Shown: positions 1 to 7,288, numbered from the stretch's first letter. The stretch is 7,615 bases of DNA from Candidatus Eiseniibacteriota bacterium (GCA_020052115.1 JAGVPR010000343.1:1-7615); one strand, 5' to 3'. Program-made: numbers and translations. Notes: generated by a model from the letters alone, not told the origin.

Positions 1-106
1 CGCGAGCGTCAGCGCGCCGCGGAGCTCAGGGGGGATGGCCCGTGACGCCTCAGAATGGAGTGTCGCCGTGGGAGGCGAAGCTTCGGGAGAACGACCCCGC
101 CGCCAC

Positions 107-1588
107 TCAACGCGCCAGCACGAGCTTCGTGATCTGCGTCCGGCCGCCCGCTTCGAGCCGGGCAAAGTAGATGCCGGAGGCGACGCCGCGCCCCGCGGCG
201 TCCCTGCCGTCCCACGTGACCGACTGATTGCCGGGCGCGTGCGCGGCGAAGCTCCGCACGACACGGCCCGACGCGTCCACGATGACAAGCTGCGCGCCCT
301 GGTTCCCCGCCGGCGACCAGTCAATCACCGTTTCCCAGCGGAACGGATTCGGATGGGCACCCCCAAGCCGCGGCTGGACGGCGGGCTCCGGCGCGCCGGT
401 GGCAGATCGGGAGAAGCTGTCAATCACCGTTCCGTCCGGCTTGACGGCGCGGAAGCTGAGCGTCTGCCCGGCGATCTCGACCTCGCAGTGGTGGTACGCC
501 GACGTCCCCCTGACCACGAACGGATAGGTCAAGTTCGGCGTGTAGAGCGGCGCGCCGCCGCCGCCGGTCGTGATGTGCTGCACGTTGTTGAAGATCGCCC
601 TGGCGTAGTAGTGATTGTGGCCCCCGAAGACGATGGAGACCTTGTACTGCTCGCAGAGCGGCTGGATGTAGTTCTGCACCGCCGTGTTGTTCTCGTGACC
701 GCCGCCGGCCGACCAGCCGGGCTCGTGCAGAAGGATGAATTTCCATTCCTTGGTGGTCTGCGCCAAATCGTTGGCCAGCCACTGGAGCTGCGCCGAGCCC
801 GGGGTGTAGCTCGTGTACTGGTCCATCACCGCGATGTGCGCGGGGCCGTAATCGAACGACCAGTAGCGCGCCGCCACGTACGGGTACGGGAAGTACTTCG
901 TGAACAGCGCGCCGGCGCCCTCGTGATTTCCGATGCACGCTTGATAGGGCAGTCCGGCCATGAGCCCGCGGATGTGCGTGTAGGCGGGCGCGAAGAACTG
1001 GTTCGTCCAGTCCGTCTCGCTGGCGCCGTTATTGACGAAATCGCCGACCATGAGAGTGAACGTCTGCCATGTGGGATCCGCCGTGAAGTTCGCCTGCATG
1101 GCCGCGGCCACCTGCTCGTGTGACAGCGGGGAGGAGCGCGTGTCACCGTAAACGAAGAACTTCACGTTCTCGGCCGTGGAATCGGGCGCCGTGGTGAAGG
1201 AGCCGCGGTAGCTCGTGTCTCCCGCCGTGACCTTGTAGTCGTAGTGCGTTCCGGGGGCGAGATCCTGGATGACGTAGGAGTGTTGGAAATCCGTGCCGTA
1301 CTCCGCGGTCACGTCGCTCCCCAGGCCGCATGTGGTGTCGGGCCCCCAGGCGATGGTCGCAGGCGAGGTCGCGGTGAGCTGCCAGAGCACCTCCATCCGG
1401 CTCGGATCCCCCGGGAAGATGAGGTACGGCAGCTTCCGGAAGAGGTCGGTCAGCGTCGCGGCGGGATCCCCATTACTCGTGAAGCCGCTTCGCGAGTCAT
1501 CGAGGCCCAACGCTGCAGGGATCGCGACCGGAAGGCTGAGGCCGCAGATCAGCACGGCAATGGCGAGTCGGCGGATCGGCTTGACCAT
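107..1588 (-). CDS. Secreted calcineurin-like (purple acid phosphatase-type) metallophosphoesterase with FlgD-like C-terminal domain
   Basis: Predicted exported phosphoesterase of 493 aa. Residues 1 to about 28 form a signal peptide: basic start (KPIRR), hydrophobic core, then AALG. Residues about 53-136 resemble the FN3-like N-terminal domain of purple acid phosphatases. The metallophosphoesterase core follows with its motifs in order: GDT (D149), GDFVNNG (D183), GNHE (N221, H222), LLHEP (H288) and GGHNHYYAR (H324, H326), then the family-typical GGGGAPLY at 342-349. The tyrosine three residues after the second-motif Asp, which gives true purple acid phosphatases their colour, is replaced by Asn186, so the metal pair may differ. 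Residues about 405-493 are a FlgD-like Ig/sorting domain (PNPF, WDGRDAAG, GIYFARL), suggesting export and surface attachment. The ATG has AGGAGA at 1596-1601 with 7-base spacing. It has its own TATAAT promoter. Substrate is unknown; a phosphomonoester is the family expectation. Confidence 0.93.
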   Translation of the reverse strand: MVKPIRRLAIAVLICGLSLPVAIPAALGLDDSRSGFTSNGDPAATLTDLFRKLPYLIFPGDPSRMEVLWQLTATSPATIAWGPDTTCGLGSDVTAEYGTDFQHSYVIQDLAPGTHYDYKVTAGDTSYRGSFTTAPDSTAENVKFFVYGDTRSSPLSHEQVAAAMQANFTADPTWQTFTLMVGDFVNNGASETDWTNQFFAPAYTHIRGLMAGLPYQACIGNHEGAGALFTKYFPYPYVAARYWSFDYGPAHIAVMDQYTSYTPGSAQLQWLANDLAQTTKEWKFILLHEPGWSAGGGHENNTAVQNYIQPLCEQYKVSIVFGGHNHYYARAIFNNVQHITTGGGGAPLYTPNLTYPFVVRGTSAYHHCEVEIAGQTLSFRAVKPDGTVIDSFSRSATGAPEPAVQPRLGGAHPNPFRWETVIDWSPAGNQGAQLVIVDASGRVVRSFAAHAPGNQSVTWDGRDAAGRGVASGIYFARLEAGGRTQITKLVLAR

Positions 1589-1670
1589 GATGCGATCTCC
1601 TGTGGGTTTTATCGAGCCGGTCCTTTGATTCGGACCTCAACGGGAGGACGGGCGGCGCTCAGAAGAGATG

Positions 1671-1699
1671 ATTATACGCCGATGCGGCGCGAATTGGAA
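1671..1699 (-). promoter_or_regulatory. Candidate sigma-70-type promoter for the phosphatase gene
   Basis: Read on the minus strand, a perfect TATAAT lies at 1676-1671. A weak -35 (TTCCAA, three of six matches to TTGACA) sits exactly 17 bases upstream at 1699-1694. Transcription would start near 1664, giving a leader of about 75 bases before the phosphatase ATG. TATAAT is rare by chance in DNA this GC-rich, and it lies in a gap between genes. The -35 lies in the loop of the hairpin at 1684-1706, so that inverted repeat could also be an operator. Confidence 0.55.
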
Positions 1700-1706
1700 G
1701 CGCCGC
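1684..1706 (-). terminator. Perfect 7-bp GC hairpin just after the aldo/keto reductase gene
   Basis: GCGGCGC (1684-1690) and GCGCCGC (1700-1706) are perfect inverted repeats separated by 9 bases. The hairpin begins 5 bases beyond the aldo/keto reductase stop codon, where a transcription end is expected. No T-run follows on the minus strand, so it is not a classical intrinsic terminator. It may instead slow or stabilise the transcript end, or act as a protein-binding operator, since it overlaps the phosphatase promoter. Confidence 0.4.
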
Positions 1707-1711
1707 GTCAC

Positions 1712-2683
1712 TCACCAAGCGTACGCTTCCGGTGCTTCGCCTCCCGGTCCGGGCCAGATCTCGTCGAGCCGCTTCACGATCTCGTCCGGGAGCTTGATCT
1801 CCAGCGCGCGCAGGCTCCCCTCGAGCTGCTCCATCGTCCGAGGCCCGATGATGGGAGCGGTCACGTCGGGGTTTCGGAGGAGCCATGCGAGCGCCACGTC
1901 CGCGGGGTCGTGGCCGATCTCGCGGCAGAGAGCCTCGTACGGATCGAGTCGGGCTCGATGCTTCTCGGTCCGCTTTCGAGTCATCTCGGAAATACGGCGG
2001 CCGCCCTTGGCCGTCTCCAGGCCGCCCGCGAGCATCCCGCCGGCGAGCGGGCTCCACGGAATGAGCCCGAGGCCATACGAACGGCAGGCGGGAATCACCT
2101 CCAGCTCGATCGCGCGCTCGGTCAGGTTGTACAGGCTCTGCTCGGAGACGAGCCCGAGGAAGTGCCGCGCGGCGGCGGTCTCCTGCGCTTGCGCGATCTG
2201 CCAGCCGGCGAAGTTGCTGGTCCCGATGTACGTGACCTTGCCCTGCGCGACGAGAATTTCCATCGCCTGCCAGATCTCCTCCCACGGCGTCTCTCGGTCC
2301 ACGTGGTGCATCTGGTAGAGGTCAATGCGGTCGGTCTTCAGGCGACGAAGGCTGTCATCGCAGGCGCGGACGACGTGGTACGCGGAAAGGCGGCGGTCGT
2401 TCGGGCCGTCGCCCATGAGGCCATAGACTTTCGTCGCGAGCACGATCTTCTCGCGCCGGCCGCCGCCCTGGGCGAGCCAGCGCCCGACGATCTGCTCGGT
2501 GATCCCCTCGCCCCGCTTCCAGCCGTACACATTCGCCGTGTCGAAGAAGTTGATTCCGAGCTCGAGCGCGCGATCCATGATCGCGAAGCTCGTCGTTTCG
2601 TCTGTCTCGGGGCCGAAGTTCATCGTGCCGAGGCAGAGGCGGCTGACCTTCACCCCCGCGCGTCCCAGGCTAATGGTGTCCAA
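1712..2683 (-). CDS. Aldo/keto reductase (NADP-dependent oxidoreductase)
   Basis: Cytosolic (beta/alpha)8-barrel oxidoreductase reducing carbonyls with NAD(P)H; substrate not predictable. With the TTG start used here it is 323 aa, a normal family length. The catalytic tetrad is intact: D48 and Y53 (FDTANVYG), K85 (LATKVYG) and H126 (YQMHH). Other family signatures are LGxGxxVSRLCLGTM-like residues at the N-terminus (positions 6-21), IGTSNF (153-158), EQSLYNL (181-187), WSPLAGGML (210-218) and the cofactor-binding IIGPRT (278-283) with the following EQLEGSL. I chose TTG at 2683 because GGAGGA lies 5 bases upstream and the protein then begins at the usual family position. The alternative GTG at 2716 adds 11 residues of low-complexity sequence and overlaps the mfd stop as GTGA, but has no good ribosome-binding site. 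It follows mfd by 29 bases in the same direction and is probably cotranscribed. Confidence 0.93.
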   Translation of the reverse strand: MDTISLGRAGVKVSRLCLGTMNFGPETDETTSFAIMDRALELGINFFDTANVYGWKRGEGITEQIVGRWLAQGGGRREKIVLATKVYGLMGDGPNDRRLSAYHVVRACDDSLRRLKTDRIDLYQMHHVDRETPWEEIWQAMEILVAQGKVTYIGTSNFAGWQIAQAQETAAARHFLGLVSEQSLYNLTERAIELEVIPACRSYGLGLIPWSPLAGGMLAGGLETAKGGRRISEMTRKRTEKHRARLDPYEALCREIGHDPADVALAWLLRNPDVTAPIIGPRTMEQLEGSLRALEIKLPDEIVKRLDEIWPGPGGEAPEAYAW

Positions 2684-2688
2684 GATCG

Positions 2689-2694
2689 TCCTCC
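2689..2694 (-). promoter_or_regulatory. Shine-Dalgarno deciding the aldo/keto reductase start
   Basis: The minus strand reads GGAGGA here, 5 bases before a TTG codon at 2683-2681. This near-perfect site favours the TTG over the in-frame GTG at 2716, which overlaps the mfd stop codon. Confidence 0.7.
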
Positions 2695-2712
2695 GTCTTG
2701 CGCCCGCGGCGC

Positions 2713-5700
2713 TCACGCCGGCGCGTGCGCCGCCCCCGCGGCCTCCAGCAGTCGCTTCGCCGTGGTCACCGGATCATCCGGCAGCCGTACAACACGAAGC
2801 CCGTGGCGGCCGGCCGTCAAGAACTCCACCGAGAACTTCACTCGCTCGAGGATCCCCTTGATTTCGGGACGAGTGAGGTCACGCCCCAGCTCCACCTGAA
2901 CGAGCCCGCGCCGCACCGTGACCGTCTCCGCGCCGTAGTCGGCAGCAAGGAGCCGCACGCGCCGCAGGTCGAAGAGGTTCTTCGCCGGAAGGGGCGGCCG
3001 GCCGAAGCGATCGGTGATCTCGGCTTCCAGCTCGTTCGCCTCCGCGATCGTCTTCGTCGCCGCGAGCCGCTTGTAGAACGAGACCTTCTCGACCTCGTCG
3101 CGCACGTACGTCTCCGGCAGGAACGCCTCGACGTCGGTGATGATGCGCGGCTCCGGCTTCTCCTCGACGATCTCGCCCTTCAGCTCGCGCACCGCCTCCT
3201 CGAGTAGCCGCATGTAGAGATCGAACCCGACCTCGACGATGTGTCCGCTCTGCTCGGCTCCGAGGAGGTTGCCCGCGCCGCGGATCTCCAGATCGCGCAT
3301 CGCGATCTGGAACGCCGAGCCCAGTTCCTCGAACTCCTCGATCGCCCGGAGCCGCTTCTCCGCCTCCTCCGTGAGAACGCGCCGCTCCGGCACGAGCAGG
3401 TAGGCGTGCGCCTGCACGTTCGAGCGCCCGACGCGCCCGCGGAGCTGGTAGAGCTGCGCCAGGCCGAAGGTATCCGCGCGGTGGAGGATCATCGTGTTCG
3501 CGCTCGGGATGTCTATGCCGCTCTCGATGATGAGGGTCGTCACGAGCACGTCGTGCTGGCGGTCGAGGAACTCGATCATCACGCGCTCGAGATCGCGCTC
3601 GGCCATCTGCCCGTGCGCCACGCCGATCCTGAGGTGCGGGACGAGCTTCTGGACGTGCGTGGCCATCGCGTAGATGGACTGCACGCGGTTGTGGACCACG
3701 AACGACTGGCCTCCGCGGTCCGCTTCCTTCAAGAGCGCCTCGGTGATCACCTCGTCGTTCATCTCGCAGATCTCGGTGCGAATCGGCCGGCGATCGCGAG
3801 GCGGGGTGTTGATGATCGAGATGTCGCGTGCGCCGAGGAGCGAGAGGTGCAGCGTGCGCGGGATCGGCGTGGCCGTCATCGCGAGCACGTCCACCGCCTT
3901 CCTCATCCCGCGGATCCTCTCCTTGTGCGCCACGCCGAAGCGCTGCTCCTCGTCAATGACGACGAGCCCCAGGTCGCGGAAGCCGACATCTTTCGAGAGG
4001 AGCCGGTGGGTGCCAATCACGATATCCACGAGCCCCTTCTTCGTCTCCTCGACGATGCGCTTCAGCTCGGAGGGGCTTCGGAAGCGCGAGAGCATCTCGA
4101 CCCGGACGGGGAGTCCCTCGAGCCGCTCGCGGAAGGTGTTCAGATGCTGCTGCGCGAGGAGTGTCGTCGGGACGAGGACGGCCACCTGCCGGCCGTCCAT
4201 GACCGCCTTGAACGCGGTGCGGATCGCGACCTCGGTCTTTCCGTAGCCGACGTCGCCGCAGATCAGGCGGTCCATCGGCTTCTCGTTCTCCATGTCCTGC
4301 TTCGTCTCCTCGATCGCGCGGAGTTGATCCGGAGTCTCGTCGTAGGGGAAAGAGCTTTCGAGCTCGTGCTGCCAGACCGTGTCGGGCGTGAATGCGTGCC
4401 CGGGTGATGCCTTGCGGAGCGCGTAGGCCTTGATCAGCTCCTCCGCCATGTCGCGGATCGCCTTCTTGGCGCGCGCCTTCTTCTTGGCCCACGTCGTCCC
4501 GCCGAGGCGGTTCACGTGAGGGACGTGCCCCTCTTCGGCGGCGTAGCGCTGCACGCGATCGAGCTGGTCGGCGGGGATGAAGAGCGAGTCCTTCGAGGCG
4601 TACTCGAGGTGCAGGCAGTCGGTCACCTGCTCGTTCACCGTGATGCGGCGCATGCCGCGATAGACGCCGATGCCGTGGTCAATGTGGACGACGTAATCGC
4701 CGGGCTTCAACGCCCGCAACTCTGCGGGCAGGAGCCCGCGCTTGAAGCGGCGCAGGCGGCGGCGACGCCGCGGCCGGAGGAAGATCTCGTGATCCGTGAG
4801 GACGGTGAGGTTCAAGTCGGGGAACGTGAAGCCTCCGGAGAGCGTTCCCACCTCGAGAGCCTGATCGAACCCAGGGATCAACTGCTGGAGGTGATCGCGA
4901 TGCGCGTCGGTGTCGCAGAGGACGAGTATCCGAAGCCCGCTGTTCTGCACGTGCACGAGATGCTCGCGCAGGAGATCCATGTTGCGACCGAAGTGCTGCT
5001 GGGGCTGCGTCACGAACGAGTGCTCGGCGCGAAGCCCGAGACGCTCGCGATCGGAGAGCGATGCCTCGCCGGCCGATGAGAGCGAGAGGATTCGGCGGCT
5101 CGCGAGACTGTCGAGGAGCGCTTCGCCGGAGAGGAACAGGGAGGCAGGGGGCGATGCGATGCGAAGAGCATGAGCGGCCGCGGGGAATCGCTCCTGGGCC
5201 TCCGCGAGCGCTTCGTCTGCCGCGCGCGCGAGCGATGGTGGGGAAAGGAGTGCTACGGCCGTCCCTTCCGGAAGGTAATCCGCGAGCGTCCCGCGGTCCG
5301 GCTCGAAGTGCGCCGCGGCCCACTCGATGCCGTCGAAGAAGAGGTCGCCCTCGAGCGATCCGGGCTCAAGGAGCAGTTCGCGCGCGGGGAGGATGCGCGC
5401 TTCCTCGAGCTTGCGGCTCGATCGCTGCGTGAGCGGATCGAAGGTGCGGAGTGAGGCGATCGTGTCGCCCTCCAGCTCCACCCGCAGCGGCTCCTCGTAA
5501 CCGAACGTGAAGACGTCCACGATCCCGCCGCGATGGCTCATCTCGCCGGGCTCGCCGACCATGACGGCGGGTTCGTAGCCGAGATAGGCGAGACGAGAAA
5601 GCAGCGGATCGAGATCGAGCGTGTCGCCGACGCGAAGCGTGACGATGGAGTCCATGAGCCGCGCCGGCGAAGGCACGCGCATGGCGGCCGCTGCGGCGGA

Positions 5701-6075
5701 TGCGACGATGGCGCCGTGGAAGGGCGATGTCGAGCGGGCCAGCCGCACCAGCGTCTCCAGCCGCGCGGCCAGCACGGCGGAGCGAACGCGCTGTGCTGCA
5801 TAGGCGTGGATATCCCGGTCCGGGAAGTGGAGGACGCGATCCTCGCCGAGGAAAAACTCGAGATCGTCGCGCAGGGAGTCGGCCTCTTCCTCATCGGGCG
5901 CGACGATGAGAAGCGTTCCCTCGCGAAGCGCGGCGGTGGCGAGGAAGAGGGCGGCCGAGGATCCTGTCAGGCCGCGGACGGAGATTCCCCCTTCGGCCAG
6001 CGCGCGGAGGGCACTGCCTACGGAGGGGGCCGCGAGGGCCCCGGTCAGGATGTCGTCGCCTATGGAACGGGGCAT
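2713..6075 (-). CDS. mfd: Transcription-repair coupling factor Mfd
   Basis: Superfamily 2 DNA translocase that displaces RNA polymerase stalled at DNA damage and recruits UvrA/UvrB for nucleotide excision repair. The 1120 aa length is close to E. coli Mfd and looks complete. The N-terminal third resembles the UvrB-like modules (EPGEMSHRGGIVDVF at about 175-189). An arginine-rich linker (435-447) leads to the RNA-polymerase-interacting domain (about 454-520, GDYVVHIDHGIGVY). The translocase motifs are Walker A GDVGYGKT (607-614), DEEQ (708-711), TATPIPRT (734-741) and QLRGRVGR (877-884). The translocation segment, including RGAGNLLGAEQSGH, lies at about 915-945, and the TRCF C-terminal domain follows at about 980-1090. 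The ATG at 6075 gives the expected N-terminus; I see no good Shine-Dalgarno in the 20 bases before it. It is first of the minus-strand genes and divergent from the cassette-like genes. Confidence 0.97.
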   Translation of the reverse strand: MPRSIGDDILTGALAAPSVGSALRALAEGGISVRGLTGSSAALFLATAALREGTLLIVAPDEEEADSLRDDLEFFLGEDRVLHFPDRDIHAYAAQRVRSAVLAARLETLVRLARSTSPFHGAIVASAAAAAMRVPSPARLMDSIVTLRVGDTLDLDPLLSRLAYLGYEPAVMVGEPGEMSHRGGIVDVFTFGYEEPLRVELEGDTIASLRTFDPLTQRSSRKLEEARILPARELLLEPGSLEGDLFFDGIEWAAAHFEPDRGTLADYLPEGTAVALLSPPSLARAADEALAEAQERFPAAAHALRIASPPASLFLSGEALLDSLASRRILSLSSAGEASLSDRERLGLRAEHSFVTQPQQHFGRNMDLLREHLVHVQNSGLRILVLCDTDAHRDHLQQLIPGFDQALEVGTLSGGFTFPDLNLTVLTDHEIFLRPRRRRRLRRFKRGLLPAELRALKPGDYVVHIDHGIGVYRGMRRITVNEQVTDCLHLEYASKDSLFIPADQLDRVQRYAAEEGHVPHVNRLGGTTWAKKKARAKKAIRDMAEELIKAYALRKASPGHAFTPDTVWQHELESSFPYDETPDQLRAIEETKQDMENEKPMDRLICGDVGYGKTEVAIRTAFKAVMDGRQVAVLVPTTLLAQQHLNTFRERLEGLPVRVEMLSRFRSPSELKRIVEETKKGLVDIVIGTHRLLSKDVGFRDLGLVVIDEEQRFGVAHKERIRGMRKAVDVLAMTATPIPRTLHLSLLGARDISIINTPPRDRRPIRTEICEMNDEVITEALLKEADRGGQSFVVHNRVQSIYAMATHVQKLVPHLRIGVAHGQMAERDLERVMIEFLDRQHDVLVTTLIIESGIDIPSANTMILHRADTFGLAQLYQLRGRVGRSNVQAHAYLLVPERRVLTEEAEKRLRAIEEFEELGSAFQIAMRDLEIRGAGNLLGAEQSGHIVEVGFDLYMRLLEEAVRELKGEIVEEKPEPRIITDVEAFLPETYVRDEVEKVSFYKRLAATKTIAEANELEAEITDRFGRPPLPAKNLFDLRRVRLLAADYGAETVTVRRGLVQVELGRDLTRPEIKGILERVKFSVEFLTAGRHGLRVVRLPDDPVTTAKRLLEAAGAAHAPA

Positions 6076-6276
6076 TTGACTCGGGGAGCGTAGCAGAAGT
6101 GTGGGCGGAGGGGCGGGCCTCGTAGTGCTTGATCGCTTGGGTCTATCGGCCTAGGCTTGTTGCGGCGTTCGTGGGGTTGTGATTGTTCTGCGGGCGCCTT
6201 TCCGGCGAGGCATGTGTTTCGGTGCTTCTCCCCCGACCGGGGGGCACGCGGCTTTGGCCCGGGTGTTGGCGGCCTC

Positions 6277-6296
6277 GGAATCCGGCGGTGGATTCC
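6277..6296. other. Perfect 7-bp stem-loop
   Basis: GGAATCC (6277-6283) and GGATTCC (6290-6296) form a perfect inverted repeat around a 6-base loop. No T-run follows on either side, so it is not a classical terminator. It could be a protein-binding site or a small structured element; its function is unknown. Confidence 0.4.
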
Positions 6297-6460
6297 CTGG
6301 CACGGTTCCGCGGGGCAGTGGTTCTTCGTGGGCTGCACCGAGTTTTCTTGGAGCACGAGCGTGATGATGGGCGAGACCGAAATGGCTGGCACAGGGACTC
6401 GCGCGGGTATCGGGAATCGGGTGCGGTGGTAACGGGGCTATGCGGGGCTTGAGAGATGGC

Positions 6461-6467
6461 GTTGGGC
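6461..6467 (+). other. Candidate integron core site (left boundary of the cassette)
   Basis: GTTGGGC fits the GTTRRRY core at which integron cassettes are joined. Its surroundings match those of the clear attC core at 7518: both read GCGTTRGRCGAC from two bases before the core to three after it. It lies 30 bases ahead of the first small gene, where a cassette boundary is expected. I find no matching RYYYAAC partner or paired arms upstream, so it would have to be an attI-like site, a decayed attC, or chance. Confidence 0.3.
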
Positions 6468-6497
6468 GACCTCGATGCCGCATCACCACGAGGGAAG

Positions 6498-7010
6498 ATG
6501 GACTGGAAATCGAAAACCGAGTCCGTTAGGCGAGTCGCAGACAGCTCGAAAAGCCTGGCTCTTGAGGCGGCGAGCGCCGCACTCCAACAGCACTGGCCCC
6601 GCGTTCGCCAGCTGTTTCAGGAGGCCATTCAGGCACCAACGACAGCGTTCTTGAACAATGACCCCGCTTTGATCGGTGTTCTTCACGTCGTCTACAAACG
6701 TCTTCCCCTTGTCGTACGGATCGCGATCAAGGAGGAGCATTTCCGGCAAGTCTGCTTTGACCACCGCGACCGGCTATTCGGAAGGGAGGACACGATGGGC
6801 TACCTATTCTGGAAAGATGGACGGATGGAGTGTCCCCCGTGCTCAGAATGTGGCGCACGGACCGATGAGGTGCAGGAAGTCATTGACAAGCAATCGGGAG
6901 TCGTGATGGGCAGCATCCGCCGCATTTACTTGGAATGCGCCAAGGGGCATAAGCACCTAGTTGGGACCTACAAGTACTTGGGCGGTCATAGCTTCGAGAA
7001 GGTGAATTGA
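6498..7010 (+). CDS. Uncharacterised protein with C-terminal zinc-ribbon-like cysteine cluster
   Basis: I do not recognise a named family for this 170 aa protein. The N-terminal 55 residues look helical and charged. Residues about 58-95 are a hydrophobic-basic stretch (VVYKRLPLVVRIAIKEE, then FRQVCFDHRDRLF) that looks like a conserved core. The C-terminal part has C112, C115 and C118 (CPPCSEC), followed about 30 residues later by C147, H151 and H153 (ECAKGHKH), a plausible single zinc site. No signal peptide or membrane span is evident, so it is probably cytosolic. The ATG at 6498 has GAGG at 6490-6493, 4 bases upstream. An in-frame ATG at 6456 would add 14 residues, but it has no spaced ribosome-binding site and would cross the candidate cassette junction. 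It is first of three close-packed genes; its DNA is less GC-rich than mfd. Confidence 0.75.
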   Translation: MDWKSKTESVRRVADSSKSLALEAASAALQQHWPRVRQLFQEAIQAPTTAFLNNDPALIGVLHVVYKRLPLVVRIAIKEEHFRQVCFDHRDRLFGREDTMGYLFWKDGRMECPPCSECGARTDEVQEVIDKQSGVVMGSIRRIYLECAKGHKHLVGTYKYLGGHSFEKVN

Positions 7011-7017
7011 AAGGAGG
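7007..7017 (+). promoter_or_regulatory. Strong ribosome-binding site, first copy of an 11-base repeat
   Basis: TTGAAAGGAGG overlaps the stop codon of the 170 aa gene and places AAGGAGGA (7011-7018) 7 bases before the ATG at 7026. The same 11 bases recur at 7270-7280 ahead of the third gene. Confidence 0.75.
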
Positions 7018-7025
7018 AGACGCGA

Positions 7026-7253
7026 ATGCCAAACTCCGAGTCGTTGCTGTTCCCGTGCCCGAACTGCGAGAATCTCTTCGATCCCGCCGACGTCAGGTGG
7101 ACATGCTCAGCTTGTCAGCACACGAACGAGCATTGGTCCGCGTGGCTGAATTGCGAAGCATGTCACTACAGCCCCGATTCGACCACCATGCTTCCCTGTC
7201 CTCATTGCTCCTTCGAAATCCGGGTGATGGGCATCATGTTCCTTGAAGCCTGA
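7026..7253 (+). CDS. Small double zinc-ribbon protein
   Basis: This 75 aa protein has four CxxC knuckles: C11/C14 (CPNC), C27/C30 (CSAC), C43/C46 (CEAC) and C58/C61 (CPHC). Their spacing suits two tandem zinc ribbons, C11/C14 with C27/C30 and C43/C46 with C58/C61. Such proteins usually bind nucleic acid or act as protein-interaction modules; nothing here says which, and no named family is claimed. There is no signal peptide. The start is well fixed by AAGGAGGA 7 bases upstream, and the gene begins 15 bases after the 170 aa gene ends, so the two are probably cotranscribed and translationally linked. Base composition again is lower in GC than the mfd side. An overlapping frame from TTG at 7007 to 7246 lacks a ribosome-binding site and family features, and I treat it as a shadow. 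Confidence 0.82.
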   Translation: MPNSESLLFPCPNCENLFDPADVRWTCSACQHTNEHWSAWLNCEACHYSPDSTTMLPCPHCSFEIRVMGIMFLEA

Positions 7254-7269
7254 GCCGGCGTTATTGAGG

Positions 7270-7280
7270 TTGAAAGGAGG
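7270..7280 (+). promoter_or_regulatory. Strong ribosome-binding site, second copy of the 11-base repeat
   Basis: TTGAAAGGAGG is identical to the copy at 7007-7017. AAAGGAGG at 7273-7280 stands 8 bases before the ATG at 7289 and is the main reason to accept this 54-codon frame as a gene. Confidence 0.72.
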
Positions 7281-7288
7281 TTGGAGCA

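Larger units (their letters stand above)
6076..6497. other. Divergent gap without a convincing gene
   Basis: About 420 bases lie between the mfd start and the first plus-strand gene. Short open frames exist on both strands (for example 6157-6432 plus and 6151-6489 minus), but they overlap each other, are rich in Pro, Arg and Gly, show no domain and have no good ribosome-binding site. The stretch must hold the mfd promoter and perhaps a promoter for the plus-strand genes, but I cannot point to a convincing one. Visible structure: the palindrome GCCTAGGC (6149-6156), a C5/G5 hairpin (6230-6243), a 7-bp hairpin (6277-6296) and an integron-type core heptamer at 6461. Confidence 0.6.

Noticed and set aside
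76..85. Palindrome CGAAGCTTCG downstream of the phosphatase gene as a terminator
   Set aside because: It has no loop space and no T-run on the minus strand; a short palindrome expected by chance.
1244..2899. Long plus-strand open frame of 551 codons opposite the phosphatase and reductase genes
   Set aside because: It runs antisense through two genes with intact catalytic motifs and the gap between them. Its protein is Arg/Ala/Glu-rich with no domain, a usual by-product of high-GC coding DNA.
3241..4407. Plus-strand open frame of 388 codons inside mfd
   Set aside because: It is antisense to the conserved helicase part of mfd, rich in Arg, Glu, His and Leu, and has no family features; a shadow frame.
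6298..6312. TGGCAC motifs at 6298 and 6387 resembling sigma-54 -24 elements
   Set aside because: In both cases the GC of the -12 element is one base off the strict spacing, so neither is a credible sigma-54 promoter.
6157..6432. Plus-strand frame of 91 codons in the divergent gap, with overlapping minus-strand frames
   Set aside because: There is no ribosome-binding site and no recognisable domain, composition is biased, and open frames compete on both strands.
6525..6531. GTTAGGC heptamer matching the integron core
   Set aside because: It lies inside the 170 aa coding region, with no RYYYAAC partner or paired arms upstream; a chance match.
7250..7270. CCGGCGTT at 7254-7262 region resembling the bases before the attC core, suggesting a decayed attC between the second and third genes
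   Set aside because: The following bases (ATTG) break the GTTRRRY consensus, and no partner or paired arms are found in the preceding coding sequence.
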